In this document: piece by piece, positions 7,997 through 16,430 of the stretch
Position numbering within the stretch: position 1 is the first letter of the stretch
Layout of the letters: each line of letters begins with the position of its first letter
NCBI RefSeq assembly: GCF_021390575.1
Contig: NZ_JAJEJQ010000002.1
Span: 1,116,001-1,180,000 of the forward strand
Direction of reading: 5' to 3'
Length of the DNA: 64,000 bases
Source: Paraburkholderia adhaesiva
GTDB lineage: Bacteria > Pseudomonadota > Gammaproteobacteria > Burkholderiales > Burkholderiaceae
Notes under the pieces: model-generated
Database searches by the model: none
Told to the model about the DNA's origin: nothing
Seen by the model: the letters and a program-made list of their open reading frames with translations, nothing else
Position numbers and translations under genes: made by a program

Positions 7997-8974
7997 TCAC
8001 TGAGTGGGTTGAAGTTCAAGCTGCTTGCGGACTGCCGCTGCGCGCGCCTGCGAGCAACCCAAGAACTTGCGGATCTCGGTTACAGTCGCGCGCAGCTCGC
8101 CAGTTGTTACGGCCGCCGTGACTCGCGTCACGTCGTCGGCTTGTTCAACGACGGGCAACTTAAGTAACGGCGCGGACTCGGCTGTGACTGGGGCGGATAT
8201 AGGTATGGCTGCCGTGACCGGTAGTGTGTTACTCCCTTGCTGGGCAGGCGTTACCGGGATTTCAGTCACAGTGCGAGTCACAGTCGCAGGACGCAGGGCG
8301 AGTAGCCAACTGAAGCACGCAACGGCTTCGAGCACGCCGGCGAACACCACGCCGGTCACAAGGTCGGCACGGGCGGCCGACATGCCGAAGGCGGTCATGG
8401 CGCCGGTTACAGGATCAGCGAGCGCTGCGGTGCGCGCAGCCGCCGCGCGGTCTTGCTCTGCCTCGGCACGGTGCGCTTCTCCCCGCTCGGCATCGATCGC
8501 TTCCAGCTTTGCGGTGACGGTCGCGCGCTCGATGCGCAACGCCGAGCACGGCTCGACGCAGCGACGTTCGGTTACGCGAACCAGTCGTGCCAATACATCT
8601 GCACGGTCACGCTCAATCGCCCCAAGGTCACGTCCGGTTGTTGTCACGACCGGAACGACGGCGGTACGTAGCTCGCCCGCATGCCTCTGCGCCATGATGA
8701 AAAACACGGCGTGCCCGTAGCAGGTGGCGGCGAGGCAACCGCTCCAGATAACCATGCCGACAGCGCGCAAGCCCCTGCCCTGCGGCTTGCAGAGTGCGGG
8801 CAACAGATGAGCCGCGGTCACCAGCACGATGCCCACAGCGACCCACAGCGCGCGTTCGACGATCCAGCCACCGCGTTGCCAGCCAGCCACCGCCGATAAG
8901 AAAACGGCGGTCGTGGAGGCGCTGGCAGCGAGCAGCAATACCGGGGGCGTCGTGATAACTCGATCGCGGCTCAT
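7997..8974 (-). CDS. Membrane protein with central coiled-coil region
   Basis: 325 residues. Hydrophobic segments lie near residues 8-30, 40-62 and 72-95, followed by a charged Ala/Glu/Arg-rich stretch (about 115-180) likely to form a coiled coil, then another hydrophobic segment near 205-228. The C-terminal third is rich in Thr and Val, and the last 30 residues (ATVTEIRKFLGCSQARAAAVRKQLEL) resemble a small helix-turn-helix. Its start overlaps the DUF5131 gene stop by 4 bp (ATGA). No family is recognised. A TM-anchored sensor-like architecture is possible. Confidence 0.6.
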   Translation of the reverse strand: MSRDRVITTPPVLLLAASASTTAVFLSAVAGWQRGGWIVERALWVAVGIVLVTAAHLLPALCKPQGRGLRAVGMVIWSGCLAATCYGHAVFFIMAQRHAGELRTAVVPVVTTTGRDLGAIERDRADVLARLVRVTERRCVEPCSALRIERATVTAKLEAIDAERGEAHRAEAEQDRAAAARTAALADPVTGAMTAFGMSAARADLVTGVVFAGVLEAVACFSWLLALRPATVTRTVTEIPVTPAQQGSNTLPVTAAIPISAPVTAESAPLLKLPVVEQADDVTRVTAAVTTGELRATVTEIRKFLGCSQARAAAVRKQLELQPTQ

Positions 8975-9921
8975 GACCAGTCCGCCGGGAAGTTGTTGTG
9001 CTCGCGACCGTCGAGCAGCCGGCCAGCGGCCTTCTTTCCGACGCGCTCGAGCACCGCGCGTGCACCGAACATCGTAAACTGGCGCGGATAGCCGTAAACC
9101 TCATGGAGCGCGACAGGGTCAAAGTCGTAGTCGCCATACGCGAAGCGGCCGGGATCGCCAGAACTGTGCATCCTCGCGGGCGCCCATTCTCCCCATTGCT
9201 TGAACAGGAATGGCACGTGGGTGCGTGCGCACTGGTCGCGCAACTCTCGCACCCAACGCGCGCCCATTGGCCGGGCGCCGGGCCCACTCTCTCCGCCGAC
9301 AATGACCCAATCGATACCTGCGTCGCGCTCATCGCAATAGAACGGCGCCGGTGAAAGCCAGTCGGCATTGAGGGAGACTGGGCCGAGCAGCGGCTCCATC
9401 GACAGGAAGCGCACGCGCGCAGGCACGGCCAGTAGTTTGGGTATGTCGCGGTCCGCTTCACCCTGGTTGACGACGGTAATGCCAAGCCAGACGTTAGCTG
9501 GCCATCCTCTGCGCCGGCACGTCCAGTCATACGGCAGCATCGCTGCAACGTTGCCGATTCGCTTTGTGAGTATCAGCCAGTCGAGATTGGGCGTGGCCGC
9601 GACCAGGTCGAACAGATCAGCACGCCAATCGTCCGGGACGTGGTTGTCGAACACATCGGCAAGCGACGCGCAAAACACCCGACGCCGGTGGCCATGCTGC
9701 GCATGAAACGCTTCGTGCTGTGCGTTCCAGCGTATTGGCTGACGCCAGTTCACAGATGACGTCCGATGTCGCTCGGCCTTTGCCCCCCACTGAACACGGA
9801 GTGTGCGAGCCGGCGTACTGCATTCGGCGTAGCAATGATCGCAGGCCGGCGAGATCTTAGTACAGCCGATCCACGGATTAAACGTGGCATCGCACCATTC
9901 GATGCTCGATTGTTCGCTCAT
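8971..9921 (-). CDS. DUF5131 (phage Gp37/Gp68 family) protein
   Basis: 316 residues starting SSIEWCDATFNPWIGC and continuing CTKISPACDHCYAE, the hallmark of the Gp37/Gp68 (DUF5131) family. The family has a radical-SAM/photolyase-like fold, and the three clustered cysteines could hold an iron-sulphur cluster. Other conserved blocks are LTKRIGN, FLSMEPLLGP and WVIVGGESGPGARP. The biochemical role is unknown; the genes are common on phages and integrative elements. The ATG at 9921 overlaps the preceding gene's TGA (ATGA). Confidence 0.82.
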   Translation of the reverse strand: MSEQSSIEWCDATFNPWIGCTKISPACDHCYAECSTPARTLRVQWGAKAERHRTSSVNWRQPIRWNAQHEAFHAQHGHRRRVFCASLADVFDNHVPDDWRADLFDLVAATPNLDWLILTKRIGNVAAMLPYDWTCRRRGWPANVWLGITVVNQGEADRDIPKLLAVPARVRFLSMEPLLGPVSLNADWLSPAPFYCDERDAGIDWVIVGGESGPGARPMGARWVRELRDQCARTHVPFLFKQWGEWAPARMHSSGDPGRFAYGDYDFDPVALHEVYGYPRQFTMFGARAVLERVGKKAAGRLLDGREHNNFPADWS

Positions 9922-10289
9922 GTCCGCACCCCGAAGCCAATCTCGCGCGCGGCTACACGCAAACCGGCGAGAGTCTCGGCGCCCCCGAAACAAGGCGCCG
10001 GTTCCGTATCTTCGGGACCAGTTGTGCGCCAGCAGTCGTCGTCGCGGCCGCGCGCTACGCATGACTGGTACCGCGCCACACGCCCATCTCGCTCGAGCGA
10101 TTCCAGTGTCTCTCCGACGATACAAGGGCCGGCCGACAGTGCCTTCGCCAAGCGACCACGCGGCAGCCCTGGCGTTCTCTCCAACACTGCAACCAGCTCT
10201 TCGGCGAGCACCGCACGATCACGCGTGCGCACCGTCACGCCATCACGCAGTTCAATTTTGTAGCGAGGATTTTTTTTCATTGCTTTCAC
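9918..10289 (-). CDS. Small winged-helix-like protein, GTG start
   Basis: 123 residues. The middle part (LAEELVAVLERTPGLPRGRLAKALSAG...LESLERDGRVARYQ) has the helix spacing of a winged helix that reads out as a transcriptional regulator or DNA-binding accessory factor. The GTG at 10289 was chosen because GGAGGGG lies 5 bases upstream and because it overlaps the preceding stop (GTGA). An ATG nine bases downstream lacks this site. It is directly coupled to the DUF5131 gene. Function is not known. Confidence 0.6.
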   Translation of the reverse strand: MKAMKKNPRYKIELRDGVTVRTRDRAVLAEELVAVLERTPGLPRGRLAKALSAGPCIVGETLESLERDGRVARYQSCVARGRDDDCWRTTGPEDTEPAPCFGGAETLAGLRVAAREIGFGVRT

Positions 10290-10438
10290 GATTGCCCCTC
10301 CGCGCAATTGGCCTCATGCGCCTCGAAGGCTTTGTTCTCTCTTTGACGCGCCTGACACCATGCAACGATGGGCACTGACAAATTCAGCCCGGTGACTGCA
10401 CCAACGAGAAACGATAGACAGACGTACAGGACTACCAT
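10286..10438 (-). CDS. 50-residue single-pass membrane protein
   Basis: Starts MVVLYVCLSFLVGAVTGLNL, one hydrophobic helix, then a short charged tail (QARQRENKAFEAHEANCAEG). GGAGAG lies about 7 bases before the ATG, and the stop overlaps the next gene. Typical of the tiny membrane proteins in phage early regions. No function can be given. Confidence 0.5.
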   Translation of the reverse strand: MVVLYVCLSFLVGAVTGLNLSVPIVAWCQARQRENKAFEAHEANCAEGQS

Positions 10439-10463
10439 CAACACTCTCCATTCACGGCAATGG

Positions 10464-10922
10464 TCAGAACGGTGGATCGTCATCCCCAGCGTCGCCGTCG
10501 GGCAATTCATGCTGGTGGGAAGAGCAACCGATTGCGGGAAGATCCTGAATGGCGCGGCGCAACTCGTACGTCCCGATGGGCTGCACACGGATCCCACGCG
10601 CTACCGTCAGCGCAGCGGCCTTATCGACAAAACTGATCGCGTAGATCGCTCCATTGCCGAAGAGCTTCGTAAAAGCCTGTGTGGCAGGCTGGCTGCCGAT
10701 CGCATCGAACGCGGGCACATCGACGCGCACGAATGAGGATCCGCCGAGCGTCTGTTCGCTCACACGGCCCGCAATTCGTTGATGTCCGAAGATTTCTACG
10801 ATCGCCCATTGCTCAGCCCGGCTATTGTTCTGAGCGGTTTCCGCAGCTTCGCCGACCGCAGCGAAATCGGCGTGGTTCATAGACTCGATCTGGCTTCCCG
10901 AGAAGCCGCAAACGCTGTTCAT
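10464..10922 (-). CDS. Hypothetical phage/ICE protein
   Basis: 152 residues beginning MNSVCGFSG. The core WAIVEIFGHQRIAGRVSEQ, then FVRVDVPAF and FTKLFGNGAIYAIS, is a pattern I associate with uncharacterised proteins of betaproteobacterial phages and integrative elements. It could be a small OB-like or beta-barrel fold. The start overlaps the upstream gene's stop by 4 bp. It lies in the early block between the replication genes and the second integrase. Confidence 0.65.
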   Translation of the reverse strand: MNSVCGFSGSQIESMNHADFAAVGEAAETAQNNSRAEQWAIVEIFGHQRIAGRVSEQTLGGSSFVRVDVPAFDAIGSQPATQAFTKLFGNGAIYAISFVDKAAALTVARGIRVQPIGTYELRRAIQDLPAIGCSSHQHELPDGDAGDDDPPF

Positions 10923-11371
10923 GCTGGTACCTCGTTGTCGGTAATAAAGTCGTGTGTGAACGCCATGCGCGTGCCCTGCGCGCCCAAGAACACCCTGCAG
11001 CGACCGCCCCATCCATCGAGCCGCATGCGGCGATGGCTCCAGACAGGATCGGTCGGGAAAATCTCCGTTACGAAGATGCGCAGCAAACGCTCATCGTGAG
11101 AAAGGTTGGATCTCGCGATGCGATCGCCCAGCGAACGCACTGCCCGATCAGTCAACGTTCGCGCGTGCAACTGGTCGGCATTGACGAGAGACCACGCCTC
11201 TTCCCAGGGCACCGGCAAACGGTCGAGAACCCCGTCGAACGGTCCCCAAACAAGCCGCATGGGTACGGCGAGGGTCGCGCCGTTGCGCGCTGCGAAGAGG
11301 TACTGATATGCGCGTGCGACGTGGCCGCCGTCGGCGAGCTCATGGAGCACTGCGATCGGGATCTGGGTCAT
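10919..11371 (-). CDS. Hypothetical protein
   Basis: 150 residues beginning MTQIPIAVLHELADGG. It is soluble, mixed alpha/beta and ends in a Trp/Arg-rich stretch (DPVWSHRRMRLDGWGGRCRVFLG). No family is recognised. The ATG at 11371 was preferred over longer upstream frames because the upstream extension is low-complexity and overlaps the neighbouring gene. It is translationally coupled (ATGA) to the next gene downstream. Confidence 0.55.
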   Translation of the reverse strand: MTQIPIAVLHELADGGHVARAYQYLFAARNGATLAVPMRLVWGPFDGVLDRLPVPWEEAWSLVNADQLHARTLTDRAVRSLGDRIARSNLSHDERLLRIFVTEIFPTDPVWSHRRMRLDGWGGRCRVFLGAQGTRMAFTHDFITDNEVPA

Positions 11372-11399
11372 GGCGTTGATGTTCGATAGCGGTGAAGTC

Positions 11400-12035
11400 T
11401 CAGGCGGCGCAGGCGGCGGGGAACATGCCAAACGTACGATTGAGGTATTCCCGCGCGTAGTGCCGCTCGTCGCTTCCATTTGAGCTGTAGCCGTCGGCGC
11501 GCGGATTCAAGAACAGGCTTTCGATTTCGCTTGAGTCCGCGATGAACGCGCGCAGGACGTCCTCTGCGGACTGGCCGTATTGGGCGCATAGCGCTACAAA
11601 TTCGGGGGGCACGTCAAGCTCGATGCGTTCCGTCTTATCCGCGATGAAGGCACCGAGGTCGCCTGGAATCAGCCCTGCAGGCGCCAGGAAGCCGTCCGGA
11701 TAGGTGTCGTTGCGCCAGCCCACCCGCTCAAGGTTGCCAGCAGTGCTGACGAGCGCACGGTCATGCTCGAAGATGTCGAACTCAAAGGCCCGGCGCAGGG
11801 ACTGGTCGAAATACGGCTCGAACCGGTACAGCTTCGCGCCCGGCGCCGAGGGCGTCCGGACACGCATCACGGCGCCAACCTTGCCCGGTTGCAGCCAGAG
11901 GCTCGGCCGCGAGCCGATCACCGGGAACGTTTCGCGGCGCAGAGTTTCACCGAGGTAGTCGAAGACGAGGTCTGAGTGACCGTCACTGTTGGAGACTTCG
12001 ATGAGACGTGTGTTATAGAACGTTTCTTTACACAT
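11400..12035 (-). CDS. Hypothetical protein
   Basis: 211 residues beginning MCKETFYNTRLIEVSNSDGH. The text is a plausible globular protein without membrane segments. The ATG at 12035 has AAAGGGA 6 bases upstream; the alternative ATG at 12056 does not. No family is recognised. It is part of the minus-strand early block. Confidence 0.6.
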   Translation of the reverse strand: MCKETFYNTRLIEVSNSDGHSDLVFDYLGETLRRETFPVIGSRPSLWLQPGKVGAVMRVRTPSAPGAKLYRFEPYFDQSLRRAFEFDIFEHDRALVSTAGNLERVGWRNDTYPDGFLAPAGLIPGDLGAFIADKTERIELDVPPEFVALCAQYGQSAEDVLRAFIADSSEIESLFLNPRADGYSSNGSDERHYAREYLNRTFGMFPAACAA

Positions 12036-12052
12036 GGTTATCCCTTTCTTGT

Positions 12053-12292
12053 TCAACGGAGACTGGGGAAAAGTGGTCGTGTTGCGATGAATCCGTGGTA
12101 AACACCGCGACCGTACGCAATCACGAGAAACACACCGATGAGAGATTCAGCTGGCGTTGCCGTCCCGATCGACGAGAGCTGATAAGCGACGATTCCACAA
12201 AGCCCCAGAAGCGCCCCCCAGCGCCGTCCACCCTGGGGACTGTTAAGAAGCCAGGGTGCGGCGAGAACGCACAAGGCAGAAACAAACTGCAT
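12053..12292 (-). CDS. Small membrane protein
   Basis: 79 residues with two or three hydrophobic helices (FVSALCVLAAPWLL; WGALLGLCGIVAYQL; SLIGVFLVIAYGRGVYHG). The ATG at 12292 shares its A with the upstream TGA (TGATG), indicating coupling. Function is unknown. Confidence 0.55.
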   Translation of the reverse strand: MQFVSALCVLAAPWLLNSPQGGRRWGALLGLCGIVAYQLSSIGTATPAESLIGVFLVIAYGRGVYHGFIATRPLFPSLR

Positions 12293-12477
12293 CAATGCAA
12301 CCACTTCGGCATCTCATCGGTGAATGGCGTCTGCCGAACGCGCGCAGGAGTATCGACAAAGAAGAGCTGGAAGCGCTCGAGCGCGGTGAATGTGGCTTCT
12401 AGCGCGTCATCAGCTTTGACGTGAAACTCCAGGACCCGACCGTCCGGGCGGCGAATGTAGATCGTGAACATTTCCAT
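12292..12477 (-). CDS. Small hypothetical protein
   Basis: 61 residues: MEMFTIYIRRPDGRVLEFHV, then KADDALEATFTALERFQLFF. It looks like a compact beta-alpha-beta protein. TGAGG lies 9-10 bases upstream of the ATG. It is coupled to the downstream membrane protein by TGATG and follows the second integrase by 11 bases. Confidence 0.55.
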   Translation of the reverse strand: MEMFTIYIRRPDGRVLEFHVKADDALEATFTALERFQLFFVDTPARVRQTPFTDEMPKWLH

Positions 12478-12488
12478 TGCGAGAAACC

Positions 12489-13196
12489 TCAGGCGTTCGC
12501 TGCGTCGTAGACCCGACGCTTGGCAGAAAGGGACAGACGGCGCCGCGGCGCCGCGTCGACCGTGTTCAGCGCAGACTCGACTTCTTCCCGCGTCACGCCG
12601 GTGTACACGCCAGTTGATTCGATCGACCGATGGCCGAGTACGCTTTTCACGACACCGCGCGGATCGCGTGCGCTCGAGCTGCGCATGATGTTCATGGCGC
12701 GCGTGTGGCGCAGCCAATGAGGGGTTGCGTGTCGCGGCAGGCCTGCTGTGACAAGCCATTCCTTGAAGCGCAGTTGCATGGCGCGCATCGTGAGCGCGCC
12801 GCCCTCGCGCGAAATGACGAGCGGCGCATCGGGGTCGAGGGAGTCAGATTCGAGTCCGGCCGCGCGCAACGTGTCCGCATGCGCGCGTAACAGATCCTCG
12901 AGCGCTTCGCGCAGTGGGACGGTGACGTAGACGCTGTGATCGTCCGCTATGACGCGGCGCATGCTGCCCTCGCCCACCGTTTTCTTTTTGCGGTGCTCGC
13001 GCGGGATGAAGAGGTAGTTGTCGACCAGCGCGCGCATGGTCGCGCCTACGGTCACCGCAAGAAACTCACCACCGCGGCAACCGCTGTGCAGCAGAGCACG
13101 GAAGAGAGCGTGATCGCGCCGTGCGATGGGCGTGTTGATACCACCGACAACTTCGAGCAGTTTGTGCTGCTCTTCGAGAAGGAAATAACGCTGCAT
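12489..13196 (-). CDS. Second tyrosine recombinase (short integrase)
   Basis: About 235 residues, essentially a catalytic domain with a short N-terminus. Catalytic residues are visible: Arg in SGCRGGEF, the RKKKT lysine stretch, HWLRHT (His and Arg), GHRSIEST (His) and Tyr in TGVYTG. The ATG at 13196 has GAGGAA 7 bases upstream; a longer start at 13229 exists without a ribosome site. Having no full core-binding domain, it may need a partner or act on a simple site. It differs in sequence from the recombinase at 1403-2398, so the element carries two unrelated-looking recombinases. Confidence 0.83.
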   Translation of the reverse strand: MQRYFLLEEQHKLLEVVGGINTPIARRDHALFRALLHSGCRGGEFLAVTVGATMRALVDNYLFIPREHRKKKTVGEGSMRRVIADDHSVYVTVPLREALEDLLRAHADTLRAAGLESDSLDPDAPLVISREGGALTMRAMQLRFKEWLVTAGLPRHATPHWLRHTRAMNIMRSSSARDPRGVVKSVLGHRSIESTGVYTGVTREEVESALNTVDAAPRRRLSLSAKRRVYDAANA

Positions 13197-13369
13197 ATCG
13201 GGTTCCTCGATATGTTTAGGGTTACTCATTGCGCGCAGTGTTGCGCGCTCTTCTCTCCGAAGAACCGCCGGCATCATGGCCGGTCGCTTTGTGTGAGACG
13301 CGTGCTCACAGTCGAGAAAGACAGGTGTCGGAGCCTTTGAAGCCGCCCAGGTAGCGGGCCCCGCGCACC

Positions 13370-13573
13370 CTACCCCTTCACGAAAGGAGCACGCGAAACT
13401 GATTCTTTGCCTTGGCCGCGAGGCGTTACCGCGCTCTCCGGCTCTCTAGCGAAATCCTGACTGCGCTCGCGTTCCTGTTCGGCGCGAACACGGGCGAACG
13501 TTTCACCGACGTTCGTGTCGGCGGCGCGACGGTAGCGCCAGGCCGGATCCAGAAATCGGGCTTCAGTGACCAC
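13370..13573 (-). CDS. Small protein with GTG start
   Basis: 67 residues: VVTEARFLDPAWRYRRAADT, then charged and disordered. The GTG at 13573 is preceded by AAGGAGG with 5-base spacing, the strongest ribosome site in this block, and the gene overlaps the upstream one by 11 bases. A short basic protein of the phage early region; function unknown. Confidence 0.55.
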   Translation of the reverse strand: MVTEARFLDPAWRYRRAADTNVGETFARVRAEQERERSQDFAREPESAVTPRGQGKESVSRAPFVKG

Positions 13574-13769
13574 CGCTCCCTCCTTTACGCGCAGCAGCTT
13601 CTGCGGCCATGCGCAGCACGGGGCCAAGAGCTGGATGCTCGAGCGCAGCAGGAAATGAAATCGGGTGTCGCGGGTCGATGCACCGCTCGTAGGCCTGCCG
13701 CAATGCGTCGCGTTCGGGCACGAGCTCGTCGCGCGGCAGGTTGAGGGAGAGTTGCGCACCGCGGCTCAT
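13563..13769 (-). CDS. Small phage-type protein
   Basis: 68 residues from the ATG at 13769 (MSRGAQLSLNLPRDELVPER). The segment PISFPAALEHPALGPVLRMAAEA resembles short phage early proteins. The ATG shares its A with the upstream TGA. No function is recognised. Confidence 0.55.
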   Translation of the reverse strand: MSRGAQLSLNLPRDELVPERDALRQAYERCIDPRHPISFPAALEHPALGPVLRMAAEAAARKGGSGGH

Positions 13770-14122
13770 CACCAAGCAGCTGCGAGGCCGCCCATGTGGT
13801 GAAGCCAGTCGCCAATCTGGTGCTTCAGCAAGTAGTAAGCGTTGAAAAGTTCAAGCTCGCCGCACTGCCGAAATTCGCTGATGCACCGGAGAAGGAAAAA
13901 TCGGTCACCAACGACCCACTGGCGCCGATAAATGCGCAGGCGAAGACGTTCAGTCTCTGCAGCGAGCGATGACCACTGTTCGAGGGAGATCCGGCAATGT
14001 TTCGAGCTACCCATCGGGATGAGCTTTACCGGGGCGGCATCGCGCCGCGCGCAACAGATGCCAGCGTTTTGTATTACGAAACCATTACGCGGCTGCTGAA
14101 TTTGTAACGAGCTGTAGTGCAT
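13769..14122 (-). CDS. Hypothetical protein, first gene of the minus-strand early block
   Basis: 117 residues from the ATG at 14122, which has AAGGGG 8 bases upstream. The C-terminal half (RCISEFRQCGELELFNAYYL) is helical. The gene is divergent from the Cro-like regulator and heads the coupled chain that runs down to 4047, so its promoter is probably the control point of the element. Confidence 0.55.
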   Translation of the reverse strand: MHYSSLQIQQPRNGFVIQNAGICCARRDAAPVKLIPMGSSKHCRISLEQWSSLAAETERLRLRIYRRQWVVGDRFFLLRCISEFRQCGELELFNAYYLLKHQIGDWLHHMGGLAAAW

Positions 14123-14348
14123 GACAAACCCCTTCAAACCCTGTTTTGAACGCCAAGGTCGTCCGGCTCTCAGGCTGTACGGGCCTGAGCCGATGGGGTT
14201 TGGTCATCGGTGCCGGAACGACAGTCGAAGGATAGTTCGGACCTACCATACGCGTCAAGTTACACCATACGTTCGGTTGCATTATCCGTTGAGAGTGCTC
14301 GTCCGTTCGGATACTCTTAACGTCGGGTTTGTTATTAAGGGGTTTGAG
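14123..14348. promoter_or_regulatory. Divergent control region of the element
   Basis: 226 bases between the first minus-strand early gene and the Cro-like regulator on the plus strand. The base composition falls toward the regulator (CTCTTAACGTCGGGTTTG...). This is the expected place for a lysogeny-type switch with both promoters and the regulator's operators. I do not see a clean operator palindrome. Confidence 0.45.
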
Positions 14349-14678
14349 ATGAAAACCACTGTTCAGTGGCTAGACGAGGTAAAGGATTGCCTCGGAATAG
14401 CGTCGGACTATGCCGCGGCGAAGGCACTCCACGTTACCCGCGCGTCGGTAAGTGGATGGCGAACGGGAAGGTGCACATTTGATAATGAAGTTTGTCTGCG
14501 AGTTGCAGAGATACTTAATGCCAATCCGTTTGAAGTTTTAGCGACAGTTAATATCGAACGGATTAAGGACGAAGAGAGACGCGATCTCTGGGCAAATGCA
14601 CTGGAAAGAATTTCCGTGGGTTTTCGGCAGCTGGCGCTTCTCGCTAACGCCCGTCAGGACTGGTTTCTGAGGGTGTAG
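14349..14678 (+). CDS. Cro/DUF3693-like helix-turn-helix regulator
   Basis: 109 residues from the ATG at 14349, which follows GGGGTTTGAG. MKTTVQWLDEVKDCLGIASD, YAAAKALHVTRASVSGWRTG and the LRVAEILNANPFEVLA helix match small phage regulators of the DUF3693/Cro type. The first 60 residues form the DNA-binding part. Its position, divergent from the early genes, points to control of the switch. It is the last gene before the IS pair. Confidence 0.8.
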   Translation: MKTTVQWLDEVKDCLGIASDYAAAKALHVTRASVSGWRTGRCTFDNEVCLRVAEILNANPFEVLATVNIERIKDEERRDLWANALERISVGFRQLALLANARQDWFLRV

Positions 14679-14739
14679 CGTCAGCTAGAGTTAGCAATTT
14701 TTCCGGTTTAACTAGAGATAAATTATCGAAGTTTCAGGT

Positions 14740-16426
14740 TGTAGCGGCTAAGTTGTAATGTCCGCTTTTAGCCAAGTTCAAATGTCCGCTTTCGGGCCAA
14801 TCGTAAGCTGACCGGCCGCTGGGAATCCAGCGCTGGAGGCTTTCGATGGCAGCAACGGAACGGATCACGATGACGATGCGGGAGCTGGACAGGTTCAAGG
14901 TCATTCAGGACGTGGCTGACGGCAAGTTGAAGCCATGGCGCGCGGCCGAACGACTCGGACTGACGACACGGCAGATTCGGCGGCTGGTTGGGCGATTGAG
15001 GGAGCACGGACCCCAAGGTCTCGTGTCGCGCCGGCGCTCGAAGCCCAGCAACAACCGGCTGAACGCCGTAACGGCTGACCGGGCGCTCTCGATCATCCGT
15101 GATCGCTATGCCGATTTCGGGCCGACGCTGGCCTGCGAGAAGCTGTGGGAATGCCACTGCATCCGGCTGGCGAAGGAAACGGTGCGCCGACTCATGACGG
15201 ACGCCGGGCTGTGGGTGCCAAGACGGCAGCGTGCGCCGAAGGTCTACCAGCCACGGGCACGACGGGCATGTCTGGGCGAACTGATCCAGATCGACGGCAG
15301 CGAGCACCGATGGTTCGAAGAGCGGGCGCCGCAATGCACGCTGCTGGTCTACGTGGACGATGCGACGAGCCGTTTGATGCAACTGCACTTCACGCAGACG
15401 GAATCGACCTTCAGCTATTTCGAGGCGACGCGCGCGTACATCGAACGGCATGGCAAGCCCGGAGCGTTCTACAGCGATAAAGCCAGCGTGTTCCGCGTTA
15501 CGGTGCCGGGCAAGACTGGTAATCGCGTGACGCCGTTCGGTCGAGCGATGTACGAACTGAACATCGACGCATTCTGCGCGAACAGCAGTTCGGCCAAGGG
15601 ACGCGTCGAGCGCGCGCACCTGACCTTGCAGGATCGGCTGGTGAAGGAACTGAGGCTGCGCGGCATCAGCACGGTAGCCGAAGCGAATGCGTACGCCCCC
15701 TCCTTCATGGCGGCCTACAACGCTCGTTTCGCGAAGCCGCCGAAGAGCGGGTTCGACGCTCACCGGCCGCTGCGCGCCGACGAGAGCCTTGATCTGGTGC
15801 TCACGTGGCGTGAGCCGCGCAAAGTGACGAAGTCGCTCACGGTGCAGTACGACCGGGTGATGTACCTGCTGGAGGATACGCCGGGGAACCGGAAGCTGAT
15901 TGGTCAGGTTATCGAGATATGGGAGTACCCGGATGGTCGCATCGAACTCCGCGCGGACGAACGTGTGTTGCCCTACCGGGAATATGATCGGCTCGCTGAG
16001 ATCGATCAGGGCGCGGTCGTTGAACACAAGCGGTTGAGTCATGTACTTCAGGTCGCACAGGCGATCCAGTCGCAACGTGACAACAGCCGGATCGGTAAAG
16101 CTCCGTCACGAACACATCGCGGCGACACGACCCGGACCAGTCGGAACGATCCTCAATCGGGCAAGAAGAAGCAACGCGAGTTCACGCAGGCCGACGTAGA
16201 GAACGTCATCGTGGATCTTGCCCAACGCAGACAGGCGCAACCGCCACCCCGCAAACCTGGCCGCCGGTCTGCCAGGGACAGTGGAACAGGCGTGAGCGCC
16301 CTGCCCGTTCAGGATCAGCTCTTCGACACTGCGTGATCTGTAACCCATGAGAAACAAACCCTCAAGCCCGTAAACCCGGACATTTCAACGTGGCCAGGAG
16401 GCGGACATTTGAGAATGGCTTTGACA
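14740..16426 (+). mobile_element. Complete IS of the IS1202/ISNCY type (copy A)
   Basis: 1687 bp from TGT at 14740 to ACA at 16426. The ends are imperfect inverted repeats, each with two ATGTCCG words in the same register: 14758 and 14782 on the left, and complementary words at 16377-16412 on the right. CAGGT occurs directly before the left end (14735-14739) and directly after the right end (16427-16431), consistent with a 5-bp target duplication. One intact transposase gene is inside. The next IS of the same family starts where this one stops. Confidence 0.8.
14846..16336 (+). CDS. IS1202/ISNCY-type DDE transposase
   Basis: 496 residues. An N-terminal helix-turn-helix (WRAAERLGLTTRQIRRLVGR) binds the ends. 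The catalytic core has an Asp in IQIDGSEHRWF, an Asp in YSDKASVF and a Glu in KGRVERAHLTLQ. GGAGGC lies 5 bases before the ATG. The frame is intact, so the element may be active. It is closely related to the neighbouring copy B transposase, nearly identical through the catalytic core but divergent at both ends of the protein. Confidence 0.88.
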   Translation: MAATERITMTMRELDRFKVIQDVADGKLKPWRAAERLGLTTRQIRRLVGRLREHGPQGLVSRRRSKPSNNRLNAVTADRALSIIRDRYADFGPTLACEKLWECHCIRLAKETVRRLMTDAGLWVPRRQRAPKVYQPRARRACLGELIQIDGSEHRWFEERAPQCTLLVYVDDATSRLMQLHFTQTESTFSYFEATRAYIERHGKPGAFYSDKASVFRVTVPGKTGNRVTPFGRAMYELNIDAFCANSSSAKGRVERAHLTLQDRLVKELRLRGISTVAEANAYAPSFMAAYNARFAKPPKSGFDAHRPLRADESLDLVLTWREPRKVTKSLTVQYDRVMYLLEDTPGNRKLIGQVIEIWEYPDGRIELRADERVLPYREYDRLAEIDQGAVVEHKRLSHVLQVAQAIQSQRDNSRIGKAPSRTHRGDTTRTSRNDPQSGKKKQREFTQADVENVIVDLAQRRQAQPPPRKPGRRSARDSGTGVSALPVQDQLFDTA

Positions 16427-16430
16427 CAGG

